A stretch of DNA of 52,001 nucleotides from NCBI GenBank assembly GCA_023430315.1, contig JAEZAW010000015.1:1-52001 (forward strand), written 5' to 3'. The position numbers and the translations under genes are program-made. Below, in pieces: positions 41,555 to 50,623 of this stretch. The notes under the pieces were generated by a model. That model made no database searches, had not been told where the DNA came from, and saw only the letters and a program-made list of their open reading frames with translations. The DNA is from Pseudomonadota bacterium (GTDB taxonomy: Bacteria > Pseudomonadota > Alphaproteobacteria > Rhizobiales > Hyphomicrobiaceae). How positions within the stretch are numbered: the first letter of the stretch is position 1; every line of letters starts with the position of its first letter.

Positions 41555-42477
41555 CAGGGCCTCCCGAGCGGGGTAAGCGAGAAGAGCTCGCCAGGATGCA
41601 CGACGAGGCTCCAGGCGAGGCGCAGTGCAACGAGCAGCACGATGCCGGCGAGGAGAAAGCGGAGCTGCTCGCCCCTGAGGCGCTGGCCGGCAATGGCGCC
41701 GAACTGTGCACCGATGACACCACCGACGATCAGCAGCAGCGCGAGCGTCGCGTCGACGGTCTGGTTCTGAGTCGCGTGCAGAACGGTCGTCGCGGCCGTG
41801 ACGAATGTGATCTGGAAGAGCGAGGTTCCGACGACCACGTTGGTCGGCACCTTCAACAGGTAGATCATGGCCGGAACCATGATGAAGCCGCCGCCGACAC
41901 CCATGATGGCCGCAAGAAAGCCGACGAACACGCCAAGTACGAGTGGCGGCAGCGCGCTGATGTACAGCTTCGAGCGGTGAAAGCGCATCTTGAGCGGTAG
42001 GCGATGCACCCAGTTGTGCTGCCCGCGCTGGCGGCTTGCGATGGCCACCCCGGACTTGGCCTGGCGAATGGCATTGATGCTCTCGATCATCATGAGCGTG
42101 CCGATGACGCCGAGCATGGTCACGTAGCTCAAAATCACGAAGAGATCGAACTGGCCGACCCGCCGCAGCGCCTTCACCGCCTCGACGCCGAATACCGAGC
42201 CGACGATACCGCCGGCGAGCAGGATGGTGCCCATCTTGAAGTCGATGTTGCGTCGCCGCCATTGCGCGAGCGCCCCCGAGACGGACGAGGCGACGATCTG
42301 GGCGGCCTCGGTGCCGACGGCGACGGCGGAGGGCACGCCGGTGAAGATCAGGAGGGGGGTCATCAGGAAGCCGCCGCCGACCCCGAACATCCCCGACAGG
42401 AAGCCGACCGACGCGCCCATCCCGATGAACAGGAGGAGGTTCGCGGACATCTCGGCGATCGGCAGATAGATGTTCAT
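41554..42477 (-). CDS. TauE/SafE-family sulfite/organosulfur exporter-like permease
   Basis: The 307-residue membrane protein has about eight helices in two homologous halves. Each half carries the family motif of small residues before an M-G-V-G-G-F pattern: LSGMFGVGGGFLMTPLLIF and LAAIMGVGGGFIMVPAMIY. This duplicated motif is diagnostic of TauE/SafE. Members export sulfite or sulfoacetate or import anions; the substrate here is unknown. It is co-translated with the TIGR02186-type gene. The 295-bp gap upstream (42478-42772) holds no gene that I can support. Confidence 0.9.
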   Translation of the reverse strand: MNIYLPIAEMSANLLLFIGMGASVGFLSGMFGVGGGFLMTPLLIFTGVPSAVAVGTEAAQIVASSVSGALAQWRRRNIDFKMGTILLAGGIVGSVFGVEAVKALRRVGQFDLFVILSYVTMLGVIGTLMMIESINAIRQAKSGVAIASRQRGQHNWVHRLPLKMRFHRSKLYISALPPLVLGVFVGFLAAIMGVGGGFIMVPAMIYLLKVPTNVVVGTSLFQITFVTAATTVLHATQNQTVDATLALLLIVGGVIGAQFGAIAGQRLRGEQLRFLLAGIVLLVALRLAWSLVVHPGELFSLTPLGRP

Positions 42478-42772
42478 CGTGCGGCGCCGGATCCGGGCGG
42501 AAGGGGCTGCTGGGTTGGGCGATGGGCCGTGCCAACGGCAACAGCGTTGCCCAGGTGAGAGCCTGAGCCTCGGGGCGACCGGGCGCGTTCGCGGGACAAA
42601 TACAGGCTGCTATAAGCCCTGAGGATGCGCGGCCCGTCAATGCGTTGTCGAGAAGGATTGTTCCGTTTTTCAACGATAGCGGCCAACGCTGGTGCGTGAT
42701 GTGCACCGCCGGCGCTTTCATCCTGAATAAATCGACATTTCTCGAGGTTGGAAGGCCTGCGGCGTCGGAGGC

Positions 42773-45283
42773 TTACTGGCGGACGGCCTGCCAGCTCTGG
42801 CCGGCAACGCGCGCGTCGTTGGCCTCACCCTCGACGGCCATGGCGCGCCATTGGATGACGAGCGCGTCGGCGGCCTTCAAGCCGGGGCCGTCGAGCTTCA
42901 TGCGCACGGCATCGCGGCGCTTATTGGCATCCTTGTCGCCGCTGCGCGCCGCAAGTGCGTACCACTTGTAGGCCTCGATGTTGTTGGCGGGGACGCCGAG
43001 GCCGCTCTCGTAGAGAATGCCAAGATTGTACTGGCTGTCGGCGAGGCCGCGATTGGCAGCTTCCGTGAACCATTGCACCGCAGCGGCGTAGTCCGGGCGT
43101 ACGCCGGGCCGGCCGGCGCTCAACACGGCAAGATTGTGCATGGCGCGGACATTGCCCTGCTCGGCAGCCCGACCGTACCACACGCGCGCCCGCGCCGGAT
43201 CTGCAGTGACGCCGAGCCCGCGCTCATAGAGAGTGCCGAGCCGGTACTGCGCGGTTGCAAGGCCCTGCGTGGCGGCACGCTGGTACCACGTCGCAGCCTG
43301 GGCAAAATCCTGCGGTATGCCTTTGCCTTCCGCGAAACGGGCGGCGACCTCGAACTGCGCCCTCGGATCGCCCTTGGCGGCGGCTTGGCGCATCGAGAGC
43401 GGGCCAAGCAGGGCCGGCGGCATCTCCACCGACCGTGACATGGTCGGCAATTCCGGAGCGGCAGGAACGGCAGCGCTCGCCGGCGCCTGCGTATCCCGGC
43501 CGATGGCATTCATGAGATCGGCGGTCGTCGTCGTGACGGGGGCCGCGCGCGGCGGCAGCGGCTCGGCTGGGCCTGGTAGGCTCGCCATCTGGACCTTTTC
43601 CGACGGCTCGGCCTCCTCTGGCGCTGCGGCAGTCTGTTCGGCTGGGGCTTCGCTCGTCGTGGCAACGGCCGCGCGGACGGACGGCTCGATCACGTGAGTG
43701 GCATCGCCGCTGCGTGTGGCGCCAGAGCCGAAGCTTGGGATAAGGCCGCGCAGACTTGGCCCCGCGATTAGCCAGAGGCCGGCGAGGAGGAAGGCCGCAA
43801 AGCTCGCGACGAGAAGGATGTTCGGTCGCGGTAGAGATTGGCCAACAGCCGGGCGCGGTGTGGGCGGCGTCTCGCTCGACACCTTCTCGGCAGCGCGCCG
43901 CGCCATGGCGACCAGAGCCTGACGGTCCAGCTCACTGCCGGCGGGCGACAGATTCGGCGGCAGGCCCCGGACCTCGTCGCGCGCGCGGCTTGCAGTGGGC
44001 TGTGGTTCCGCTGGGTGCGTGGCGTTGTCGATGGCATCGAAGTCGATTGGTTCGGGATCAGCTGGCTCGAGCCCGACGCGTGCGGTTCGTGCGGGCTCGG
44101 GCGTGCGCACGGCAAAGACCTGCGGCTCCTGGGTCTCAGCCAGTGTCGCGCGCTGGCGCATAAGGGCATCGTGATTGCTGGTCTGGGCCGTCTCGATGGC
44201 CTCGACGCGGTCGATCAGATGCTGCATGGCCTGCTGCATGGTATCGAGCGCTTCGGCCGTCTGGGCATCGCCCTGCCTTTGCTCGCCGATGAAGGCATCG
44301 AGCATGGCCGTCAGCTCGACGAGACGGGGATCGCTGGACATCGCTGAGCTGGACTGCGCCGGCTGCGGCTCGCTGCGGAGCGAGGCCGCGACGCGCTCGG
44401 CCGCCGCCGTGGCGACCGCAGTCAGCTTCTCGTCCGTCGGCGTGAGAGTGCCGACGATGCGCGTGATCTCCTCGTCTGAGTGACCCTGGCGCAGGTCCGT
44501 CAGCCGGCTCTCGATGGTATCGAGACGCCCGAGCTGCCGCTGCGCGCGCTCGATCTCCGCGGCGAGCTCGCCGATCTGTCGCTCGACGCTCTTCAGGGCA
44601 TCGGGATCGCTGCCCGGCCGCCCCGTGATCTCGACGAGGGCGCGGTCGAAACGCTGCTCGAATTGGTCGAAGCGTGCGCCGATGGTAAGGAGGGTATTGT
44701 GCGGGTTGTGAGCCGCAAGCGACTGCTCGACACGCTCGGCGATATTGGCAAAGCGCGCTTCGAGCCAGGAGGGCTCAATGGTCGTCTGCGCCGGGGCCGA
44801 GGGTGGCGGTGGCGCGGCGGCAGGCGCGAGAACTTCCTCGCCGGACTCGCCGAAGGCTTGATGGCCGGCTGAGTGTGAGGGCTGCGGCGCGTCGTCCTGC
44901 GTGCGATGCGCATTCATGATGGCGCGCTTGAGCTCGGCACGCACGGCATCGGGCAGTATATCATCGGCGTCGTGTGCGGGCGAAGCGACGGGCGCGCGCC
45001 GGGGCTCCGCGTCGGTCAGTTGCTCGGCGAAGGAGGACATGGCGGCCTCGATCCGGCCGATCGCGGCGCTGTACTCGTGCGGCATGCTCGGCTTCGCGGC
45101 GCTGGCGCGATCCGAAAGCTTGGCGACGCGTCCCTGCATATCGTGCAGGGCTTCCGTATGCCGTGCACCGGCGCCGCGGATCTCGTGAGCGAGGCTGTCG
45201 AGCAGGACACTGAGATCGTCGGCAGGGCGGTCGGCGGCGTAACCGTTCGCGCCGGGCTTTGCAGTATCTTCGTGGCCTGCCAT
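42773..45283 (-). CDS. PodJ-like coiled-coil, single-pass, SEL1-repeat protein
   Basis: The 836-residue protein has a long cytoplasmic N-terminal part (about 1-520). It contains charged coiled-coil segments (IGRIEAAMSSFAEQL, QIGELAAEIERAQRQLGRLD, MLDAFIGEQRQGD) and Ala/Pro-rich linkers. One transmembrane helix follows near residue 530 (ILLVASFAAFLLAGLWLIAG), then a periplasmic part with about four SEL1 repeats (AATWYQRAATQGLATAQYRLG and relatives) close to the C-terminus. The layout is that of the polar organiser PodJ, though no C-terminal peptidoglycan-binding domain is seen. ATG 45283 is preferred over the frame start at 45334. A CtrA-like site lies about 190 nt upstream. Confidence 0.78.
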   Translation of the reverse strand: MAGHEDTAKPGANGYAADRPADDLSVLLDSLAHEIRGAGARHTEALHDMQGRVAKLSDRASAAKPSMPHEYSAAIGRIEAAMSSFAEQLTDAEPRRAPVASPAHDADDILPDAVRAELKRAIMNAHRTQDDAPQPSHSAGHQAFGESGEEVLAPAAAPPPPSAPAQTTIEPSWLEARFANIAERVEQSLAAHNPHNTLLTIGARFDQFEQRFDRALVEITGRPGSDPDALKSVERQIGELAAEIERAQRQLGRLDTIESRLTDLRQGHSDEEITRIVGTLTPTDEKLTAVATAAAERVAASLRSEPQPAQSSSAMSSDPRLVELTAMLDAFIGEQRQGDAQTAEALDTMQQAMQHLIDRVEAIETAQTSNHDALMRQRATLAETQEPQVFAVRTPEPARTARVGLEPADPEPIDFDAIDNATHPAEPQPTASRARDEVRGLPPNLSPAGSELDRQALVAMARRAAEKVSSETPPTPRPAVGQSLPRPNILLVASFAAFLLAGLWLIAGPSLRGLIPSFGSGATRSGDATHVIEPSVRAAVATTSEAPAEQTAAAPEEAEPSEKVQMASLPGPAEPLPPRAAPVTTTTADLMNAIGRDTQAPASAAVPAAPELPTMSRSVEMPPALLGPLSMRQAAAKGDPRAQFEVAARFAEGKGIPQDFAQAATWYQRAATQGLATAQYRLGTLYERGLGVTADPARARVWYGRAAEQGNVRAMHNLAVLSAGRPGVRPDYAAAVQWFTEAANRGLADSQYNLGILYESGLGVPANNIEAYKWYALAARSGDKDANKRRDAVRMKLDGPGLKAADALVIQWRAMAVEGEANDARVAGQSWQAVRQ

Positions 45284-45467
45284 TTCCGTTCCCCTAGCCG
45301 CGCGGGCGTCAACAGCACCTTCCTGTCGCGCCATATCCCCGAGCGGGCCAAGGGGGAAAGCCGAACTGAGATGAAGTCGGCTTCAGGTGCGTCGTCACAG
45401 GTGCACTTGCAGACCCCGACGCGGGACGAATCCATGGAGCAGCGTGAAAGACGCTCGCAAGGCACCG

Positions 45468-45482
45468 TAAACTTTTGGTTAA
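45468..45482 (-). promoter_or_regulatory. Possible CtrA-binding site upstream of the PodJ-like gene
   Basis: On the minus strand TTAA-N7-TTTA matches the CtrA consensus (TTAA-N7-TTAA) at seven of eight positions. A GAATC (GANTC, CcrM target) lies at 45428-45432, nearer the gene. Both features are frequent at cell-cycle promoters, but each also occurs by chance. The rest of the 45284-45577 gap shows no gene. Confidence 0.3.
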
Positions 45483-45577
45483 GCTCACAAGGAAACGAAA
45501 GAATGGTCGCACCCCGCCGGGCAGAACGGAGCACGACCATACTTAGACTATGAGTCGAAGCTTGCGTGAAGCCGGGC

Positions 45578-47161
45578 CTATTCGGCGGCCGCTTTCGGAG
45601 CGGCTGGTCGCCACCTCAAGCGAGGCTCGCGAGCCGCCTTCGTCTCGTCGAGGCGGCGACGGGGGCTGAGCATCGGCGCTTCCTTGAAGCGGCTCTTGTC
45701 ATTGCCGTGCCTGGCTTCGTTGGCGAGGAAGCGCAGCGTGCCGATGAACTGATCGAGGCTCTGCTTCGACTCCGATTCCGTCGACTCGATCAGCATGGCC
45801 CCGTGCACGACCAGCGGGAAGTACATGGTCATGGGGTGATAGCCCTCGTCGATCATGGCCTTGGCGAAGTCGAGCGTGGTAACGCCCGTATCCTTGAGCC
45901 AGGCATCGTCGAACAGCACCTCGTGCATGCAGGGCCGGTCGCCGGTCGGTCCGCCGAAGGGCTGGCTCATGAGGTCCTTGAGGCCCGCGCGGATGTAATT
46001 CGCTGAGAGCACCGCGTCCTCCGAGGCCTGCCGCATGCCGTCGGCGCCGTGCGAGAGCATGTAGGTGAGCGCGCGCACGTACATGCCCATCTGGCCATGG
46101 AACGCCGTGAGGCGGCCAAACGGATGGGCATCGCCGGCGGTGGCTGTATCCTCGACGAGGGAGAGCTTGTCGCCGTCCTTGCGGATGAAGGGGAGGGGGG
46201 CGTAAGGCGCGAGCGCCGCCGAGAGGACGACGGGGCCGGCACCGGGGCCGCCGCCGCCGTGGGGCGTCGAGAAGGTCTTGTGCAGGTTGATGTGCATGGC
46301 ATCGACGCCGAGATCGCCGGGGCGCACCTTGCCGACGATCGCATTGAAGTTGGCGCCGTCGCAGTAGAAGTAGGCGCCGGCTTCGTGTACGACCTTGGCG
46401 ATCTCGACGATCTCGCGCTCGAAGAGGCCGCACGTATTGGGGTTCGTCAGCATGATTGCCGCGACATCGGGGCCGAGGGCTGCCCGCACGGCCTCCGCCG
46501 AGACGGTGCCGTCGGCCATGGCGGGGATCGGCTTCACGCGGTAGCCCATGAAGGCTGCGGTCGCTGGGTTGGTCCCATGAGCGCTGTCGGGGACCAGCAC
46601 CACATCGCGCTTCGAGCCTTTGGCCTCATGCGCGGCCTTGATGGCAAGCATCCCGCAGAGCTCGCCGTGCGCACCCGCTTTGGGCGAGAGCGCGACGGCC
46701 GGCATGCCCGTCAGCTCCATGAGATAGTGCGCGAGCGTCTCCATGAGCTGGATCGCGCCCTGCACGGTGCTCTGCGGCTGCAAGGGATGGATATCGCCGA
46801 TGCCGGGAAGCCGCGCCATCTTCTCGTTGAGACGCGGGTTGTGCTTCATGGTGCACGAGCCAAGCGGATAGAGCCCGCTATCGATCGCGTAGTTCTTGCG
46901 CGAGAGACGCACGTAATGGCGCATGGTCTCGGGTTCGGTGAGGCCGGGAAGGCCGATCTCGGCGCCGCGCTCGAGTCCGCCGAGGCGCGACTTCGCTTTG
47001 GGTGCACCTGGAAGATCGACGCCCGTGCGACTGGTGTCGCCGATCTCGAAGATCAGCGCTTCCTCGTGATCGAGGCCGCGATTGCCGGTGAAGGTTGTGA
47101 TCTCGGCGGACGACGCCGTACCGGGCGCAGTGGGGCGACCCTGATTGTTCATGGCCATCAC
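45578..47161 (-). CDS. gcvPB: Glycine dehydrogenase (decarboxylating) subunit 2
   Basis: The 527-residue PLP subunit of the glycine cleavage P-protein carries TVQGAIQLMETLAHYLMELT, SPKAGAHGELCGMLAIKAAHE, VPDSAHGTNPATAAFMGY, ANFNAIVGKVRPGDLGVDAM and the Schiff-base lysine in INLHKTFSTPHGGGGPGAGP. With subunit 1 it decarboxylates glycine and loads the aminomethyl group on GcvH. Its ATG overlaps the gcvPA stop by 4 nt. A C-terminal Arg/Lys-rich tail (SPRRRLDETKAAREP) extends past the usual core. It ends the gcv operon. Confidence 0.95.
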   Translation of the reverse strand: MMAMNNQGRPTAPGTASSAEITTFTGNRGLDHEEALIFEIGDTSRTGVDLPGAPKAKSRLGGLERGAEIGLPGLTEPETMRHYVRLSRKNYAIDSGLYPLGSCTMKHNPRLNEKMARLPGIGDIHPLQPQSTVQGAIQLMETLAHYLMELTGMPAVALSPKAGAHGELCGMLAIKAAHEAKGSKRDVVLVPDSAHGTNPATAAFMGYRVKPIPAMADGTVSAEAVRAALGPDVAAIMLTNPNTCGLFEREIVEIAKVVHEAGAYFYCDGANFNAIVGKVRPGDLGVDAMHINLHKTFSTPHGGGGPGAGPVVLSAALAPYAPLPFIRKDGDKLSLVEDTATAGDAHPFGRLTAFHGQMGMYVRALTYMLSHGADGMRQASEDAVLSANYIRAGLKDLMSQPFGGPTGDRPCMHEVLFDDAWLKDTGVTTLDFAKAMIDEGYHPMTMYFPLVVHGAMLIESTESESKQSLDQFIGTLRFLANEARHGNDKSRFKEAPMLSPRRRLDETKAAREPRLRWRPAAPKAAAE

Positions 47162-48501
47162 AGGATCTCCTTCAGTGCCGCAGCGAAGGCCGCGCGATCG
47201 TCATCGGTGTTGATCTCGGTGGATGCGACGAGGATGAGATCGGCGAGATCGGGCTTGTCGGGCTCGAGGCGCGAGACCGGCACGCCACCGAGAATGCCCT
47301 TCTCGACAAGCTTCTCGATCACCGCCGCGGCCTTGCCCGGCACGCGGATCGTGAACTCGTTGAAGAACGTGTCATTGAGTACGCTCACGCCCTTCACCTT
47401 GGAGAGGCGCTCGGCGAGGTCGCAGGCATTGGCGTGATTGAGCGCGGCGAGCTTGCGCAGGCCCGCTTCGCCGAGCAGCGTCATGTGGATGGTGAAGGCG
47501 AGCGCGCACAGACCCGAGTTCGTGCAGATGTTGCTCGTCGCCTTCTCGCGGCGGATGTGCTGCTCGCGCGTCGAGAGCGTGAGCACGTAACCGCGCTTGC
47601 CGCTCGCGTCGACGGTCTCGCCGGCAAGGCGACCCGGCATCTGGCGCACGTATTTCTCACGCGTCGCGAAGAGACCCACGTAGGGTCCGCCGAAATTCAG
47701 ACCATTGCCGATCGACTGGCCTTCGGCGACGACGATGTCGGCGCCCATCTCACCCGGCGACTTGAGCGCGCCGAGAGCCACGACCTCGGTCACAACGACG
47801 ACCAGCAGCGCGCCTTTGGCGTGCGCGGCATCGGCGATGGGCTTCAGGTCGCGGATGGTCCCGTAGACGCTCGGATACTGGACGACGATGCAACTCGTAT
47901 CGCCGTCGATGGCAGCGGCTGCATCCTCCTTGCCAAGCGGATCAGGCGGCAATGCGCTGACGGCCGTATCGCCCCACTTGGCGAGCGTTTCGGTCACCGC
48001 GCGGTAGTGCGGATGGAGCCCGCCCGAGAGCACAGCTTTCTTCCGCCGCGTGATCCGGTGCGCCATGAGCATCGCTTCGCCGCAGGCCGTCGAGCCGTCG
48101 TACATCGAGGCGTTGGCCACATCCATGCCGGTGAGCAGCGCAACCTGCGACTGGAACTCGAAGAGCACCTGCAGCGTGCCCTGCGTGATCTCGGGTTGGT
48201 AGGGCGTGTAGCTCGTCAGGAATTCCGAGCGCTGGATCAGATGATCGACGCTCGCCGGAACATGATGGCGATAGGCGCCCGCGCCGACGAAGAAGGGCAC
48301 GGAGCCCGCAGCCACATTGCGTGCGGACAGCTTGCCGATCTCGCGCTCGACGGCGATCTCGCTCTGGGTCTTGGCGAGGGCGGGCAGCGCCTTCAGCAGC
48401 TTGCCGTTCGGCACATCGGCGAACAGATCGTCGATTGCCTTGACGCCGATCTTCGCGAGCATGTCCGCCCGGTCGGCCTCATCGAGTGGGAGATAGCGCA
48501 T
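47158..48501 (-). CDS. gcvPA: Glycine dehydrogenase (decarboxylating) subunit 1
   Basis: The 447-residue non-PLP half of the split P-protein starts MRYLPLDEADRADMLAKIGV and carries VPFFVGAGAYRHHVPASVDH, TSYTPYQPEITQGTLQVLFEFQ, MYDGSTACGEAMLMAHRITR, VVQYPSVYGTIRDL and NICTNSGLCALAFTIHM. All are typical of GcvPA. It forms the heterotetramer with GcvPB. It follows the OsmC-type gene by 28 nt and overlaps gcvPB by 4 nt. Confidence 0.95.
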   Translation of the reverse strand: MRYLPLDEADRADMLAKIGVKAIDDLFADVPNGKLLKALPALAKTQSEIAVEREIGKLSARNVAAGSVPFFVGAGAYRHHVPASVDHLIQRSEFLTSYTPYQPEITQGTLQVLFEFQSQVALLTGMDVANASMYDGSTACGEAMLMAHRITRRKKAVLSGGLHPHYRAVTETLAKWGDTAVSALPPDPLGKEDAAAAIDGDTSCIVVQYPSVYGTIRDLKPIADAAHAKGALLVVVVTEVVALGALKSPGEMGADIVVAEGQSIGNGLNFGGPYVGLFATREKYVRQMPGRLAGETVDASGKRGYVLTLSTREQHIRREKATSNICTNSGLCALAFTIHMTLLGEAGLRKLAALNHANACDLAERLSKVKGVSVLNDTFFNEFTIRVPGKAAAVIEKLVEKGILGGVPVSRLEPDKPDLADLILVASTEINTDDDRAAFAAALKEIL

Positions 48502-48529
48502 CGTCGGGCTCTCGGTTGGAGGAGGACTA

Positions 48530-49009
48530 TCAGGTGTGAGCGGGCATTCCGGCGATGGTGACCGTCGCCCGAATGGAATTGGCGATGTAGCACTCGGCGT
48601 GCGCGCGCGTGTGCAGCGCGGCGATATCGGCGTCGGTCGGCTGCTTCGCGCCGGACCACACGATCTCCGGCTTGAGCGTGATAGCGGAGATGTAGAGCTT
48701 GCCGGCCTCGTTCGGCGTCATCACGCCGAGAGCCGTGTCGGTGTAGCTATCGACGACGAAGCCTTGCCGTCCCGCGAAAGCGAGAAAGAACAGCATGTGG
48801 CAGGACGAACAGGCGGCAACGAGGGCTTCCTCGGGATCGACCGCATCGGCGCGCGACATGGGCGGCTTGACGGAGGACGGCGCCGGCGACGCCGGCACGA
48901 CGACGCCATCGTCGAAGCGCCATTCATGCGCGCGGCTGTACTTGTTGTCGGTGAAAACGGCGCCGACGTCGCGCGCCCAGTGCACAGTCGCCTGGTAGGT
49001 TTGCGACAT
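48530..49009 (-). CDS. OsmC-family thiol peroxidase-like protein inside the gcv operon
   Basis: The 159-residue protein has the OsmC/Ohr layout, with a β-rich N-terminal part (QATVHWARDVGAVFTDNKYS), a long helix with the first Cys pair (VDPEEALVAACSSCHMLFFLA) and the second Cys near the C-terminus (RAHAECYIANSI). OsmC/Ohr proteins reduce organic peroxides using such Cys pairs and often lipoyl proteins as reductant. The ATG at 49009 lies 8 nt after the gcvH stop; the frame itself stays open to 49108. Its place between gcvH and gcvPA suggests that it draws on the lipoyl H-protein/Lpd system, or protects it. That is inference. Confidence 0.85.
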   Translation of the reverse strand: MSQTYQATVHWARDVGAVFTDNKYSRAHEWRFDDGVVVPASPAPSSVKPPMSRADAVDPEEALVAACSSCHMLFFLAFAGRQGFVVDSYTDTALGVMTPNEAGKLYISAITLKPEIVWSGAKQPTDADIAALHTRAHAECYIANSIRATVTIAGMPAHT

Positions 49010-49017
49010 GGCGCGCC

Positions 49018-49392
49018 TCAGCTTGCCGCGACGAAGGCGTCGTAGCCGGCGCGATCCATGAGCGCGTCGAGCTCCGCTGGCTTCGCAAGGCGCACCTTGA
49101 AGAACCACGCCTTGCCTTCGGCGTCCTCGTTCACGAGACCAGGGGTCGACGCGAGATCGCCGTTTGCCTCGATGACCTCGCCGGTGACGGGGGAGTAGAC
49201 GTCGCTCGCGGCTTTGACGCTCTCGACGACGGCGACAGCCTCCTCGGCGGCAACCTTGCGCCCGACCTCAGGCACTTCGACGAACACGACGTCGCCGAGC
49301 TGGTCCTGGGCGTGGACGGTAATGCCGATCGTCGCGACGTCACCGTCGACGCGGATCCACTCATGATCCTTGCTGAACTTCTCGATAGCCAT
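49018..49392 (-). CDS. gcvH: Glycine cleavage system H protein
   Basis: The 124-residue lipoyl carrier shuttles the aminomethyl group between P- and T-proteins. It starts FSKDHEWIRVDGDVATIGIT, and the lipoylation site is K60 in VVESVKAASDVYSPVTGEV. The helical C-terminus AYDAFVAAS is normal. The ATG at 49392 follows the gcvT stop by 34 nt. The frame is open further upstream to 49563, but that part is shadow of gcvT. Confidence 0.97.
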   Translation of the reverse strand: MAIEKFSKDHEWIRVDGDVATIGITVHAQDQLGDVVFVEVPEVGRKVAAEEAVAVVESVKAASDVYSPVTGEVIEANGDLASTPGLVNEDAEGKAWFFKVRLAKPAELDALMDRAGYDAFVAAS

Positions 49393-49426
49393 GTCGTGCT
49401 CCTGATTGGGGATGTGCGGTGTGGTC

Positions 49427-50569
49427 TCAGCGGACGTAGCGGTGAGGTGCGAAAGGTATGTTCGCGATCGTCGCGGGCAGTGGCTTGCCGCGCACGATGA
49501 GCTGGATCTGCGTACCGAGCTCGGCGTGTGCGCTTTCGACGTAGCCCATGGCGACGGGGCCATTCACGGAGGGGCCGAAGCCACCCGAGGTGATCGTGCC
49601 GATCGGCTTGCCGCTCATGTCCTGGATCTCGGTGCCTTCGCGCGCGGGAGCACGGCCCCCGGGCTTGATGCCGACGCGGCGTCGGCTCGGGCCGTTGGCT
49701 AGCTCGGACTTGATGCGCGCGGCGCCGGGGAAGCCGCCTTCATCGCGGCGCCGCTTCTGTATCGACCACTGCAGGCGCGCCTCGATGGGCGATGTCGTGG
49801 TGTCGATATCGTGGCCATAGAGGCAGAGACCGGCTTCGAGGCGGAGCGAGTCGCGCGCACCGAGGCCGATGGCTTCGACGTCGGGGCTCGATGTCAGCAG
49901 CGTCCAGATCTTGGCGACATGCGCGTTCGGCACGGCGATCTCATAGCCGTCCTCGCCCGTGTAGCCGGAGCGCGTGAGGTGAACGGGCTGGCCATCGAAC
50001 TTCGCGAAGCGGCCGGCCATGAAGCTCATCGTCTCGACGCCGGGGACGAGCTTGGAGAGCACGTTGACGGCGCGCGGTCCCTGCAGCGCGATCAGCGCGT
50101 GCGCGTCGTCGACCTCGAGTTTGACGCCCGCGGGGAGGTTTGCCGCGATGTGCGCGTAGTCGGCATCCTTGCAGCCGGCATTGACGACGAGCAGCAGCGT
50201 GCCGTCGTTCTCGGCCCCTTCAGGACGCGTGATCATCAAGTCGTCGAGGATACCGCCATCAGCTGCTAGGAGCTGCGAATAGCGCTGTTGGCCCGGCTTG
50301 AGGTTCAGGAGGTCGGCGGGAAGAAGCGCTTCGAGCGCGCGTGCGGTAGTCGCGTGATCCGGTCCGCGCAGCCAGCAGATGCCCATGTGGCTCACGTCGA
50401 AGAGCCCGGCCTTCTCGCGCGTCCAAAGATGCTCCTTCAGCACGCCGAGCGGGTACTGCACGGGCATATCGTAGCCGGCGAACGGCACCATCTTGGCGCC
50501 GGCAGCAACGTGCAGATCGTAGAGAGGAGTCCGCCGGAGCGGGGCGCTGGAAGTCGGATCGGCGCTCAT
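49427..50569 (-). CDS. gcvT: Aminomethyltransferase (glycine cleavage T protein)
   Basis: The 380-residue tetrahydrofolate-dependent T-protein starts TPLYDLHVAAGAKMVPFAGY and carries TREKAGLFDVSHMGICWL, MITRPEGAENDGTLLLVVNA, HLTRSGYTGEDGYEIAVPN and LGARDSLRLEAGLCLYGHD. These contain the folate- and lipoyl-binding residues of the family. It is the first gene of the gcv operon, 55 nt after a tandem glycine riboswitch. Glycine binding to the leader should therefore raise expression of all five genes. Confidence 0.96.
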   Translation of the reverse strand: MSADPTSSAPLRRTPLYDLHVAAGAKMVPFAGYDMPVQYPLGVLKEHLWTREKAGLFDVSHMGICWLRGPDHATTARALEALLPADLLNLKPGQQRYSQLLAADGGILDDLMITRPEGAENDGTLLLVVNAGCKDADYAHIAANLPAGVKLEVDDAHALIALQGPRAVNVLSKLVPGVETMSFMAGRFAKFDGQPVHLTRSGYTGEDGYEIAVPNAHVAKIWTLLTSSPDVEAIGLGARDSLRLEAGLCLYGHDIDTTTSPIEARLQWSIQKRRRDEGGFPGAARIKSELANGPSRRRVGIKPGGRAPAREGTEIQDMSGKPIGTITSGGFGPSVNGPVAMGYVESAHAELGTQIQLIVRGKPLPATIANIPFAPHRYVR

Positions 50570-50623
50570 CGTAACGAGGTCCCACGCGGCTCTGAGCCCG
50601 CACGACCATTCGCGCGAGCCGGA

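Noticed and set aside
41555..42721. Upstream extension of the TIGR02186-type frame to 699 codons
   Set aside because: This part overlaps the entire TauE/SafE gene in another frame. The signal peptide starts properly at 41554.
45284..45553. Plus-strand frame from 44906 continuing through the gap upstream of the PodJ-like gene
   Set aside because: Most of it is antisense to the PodJ-like gene, and the remaining segment has no protein-like pattern.
46049..47437. Plus-strand open frame of 462 codons opposite gcvPB/gcvPA
   Set aside because: It is fully antisense to well-recognised gcv genes and has shadow-type composition.
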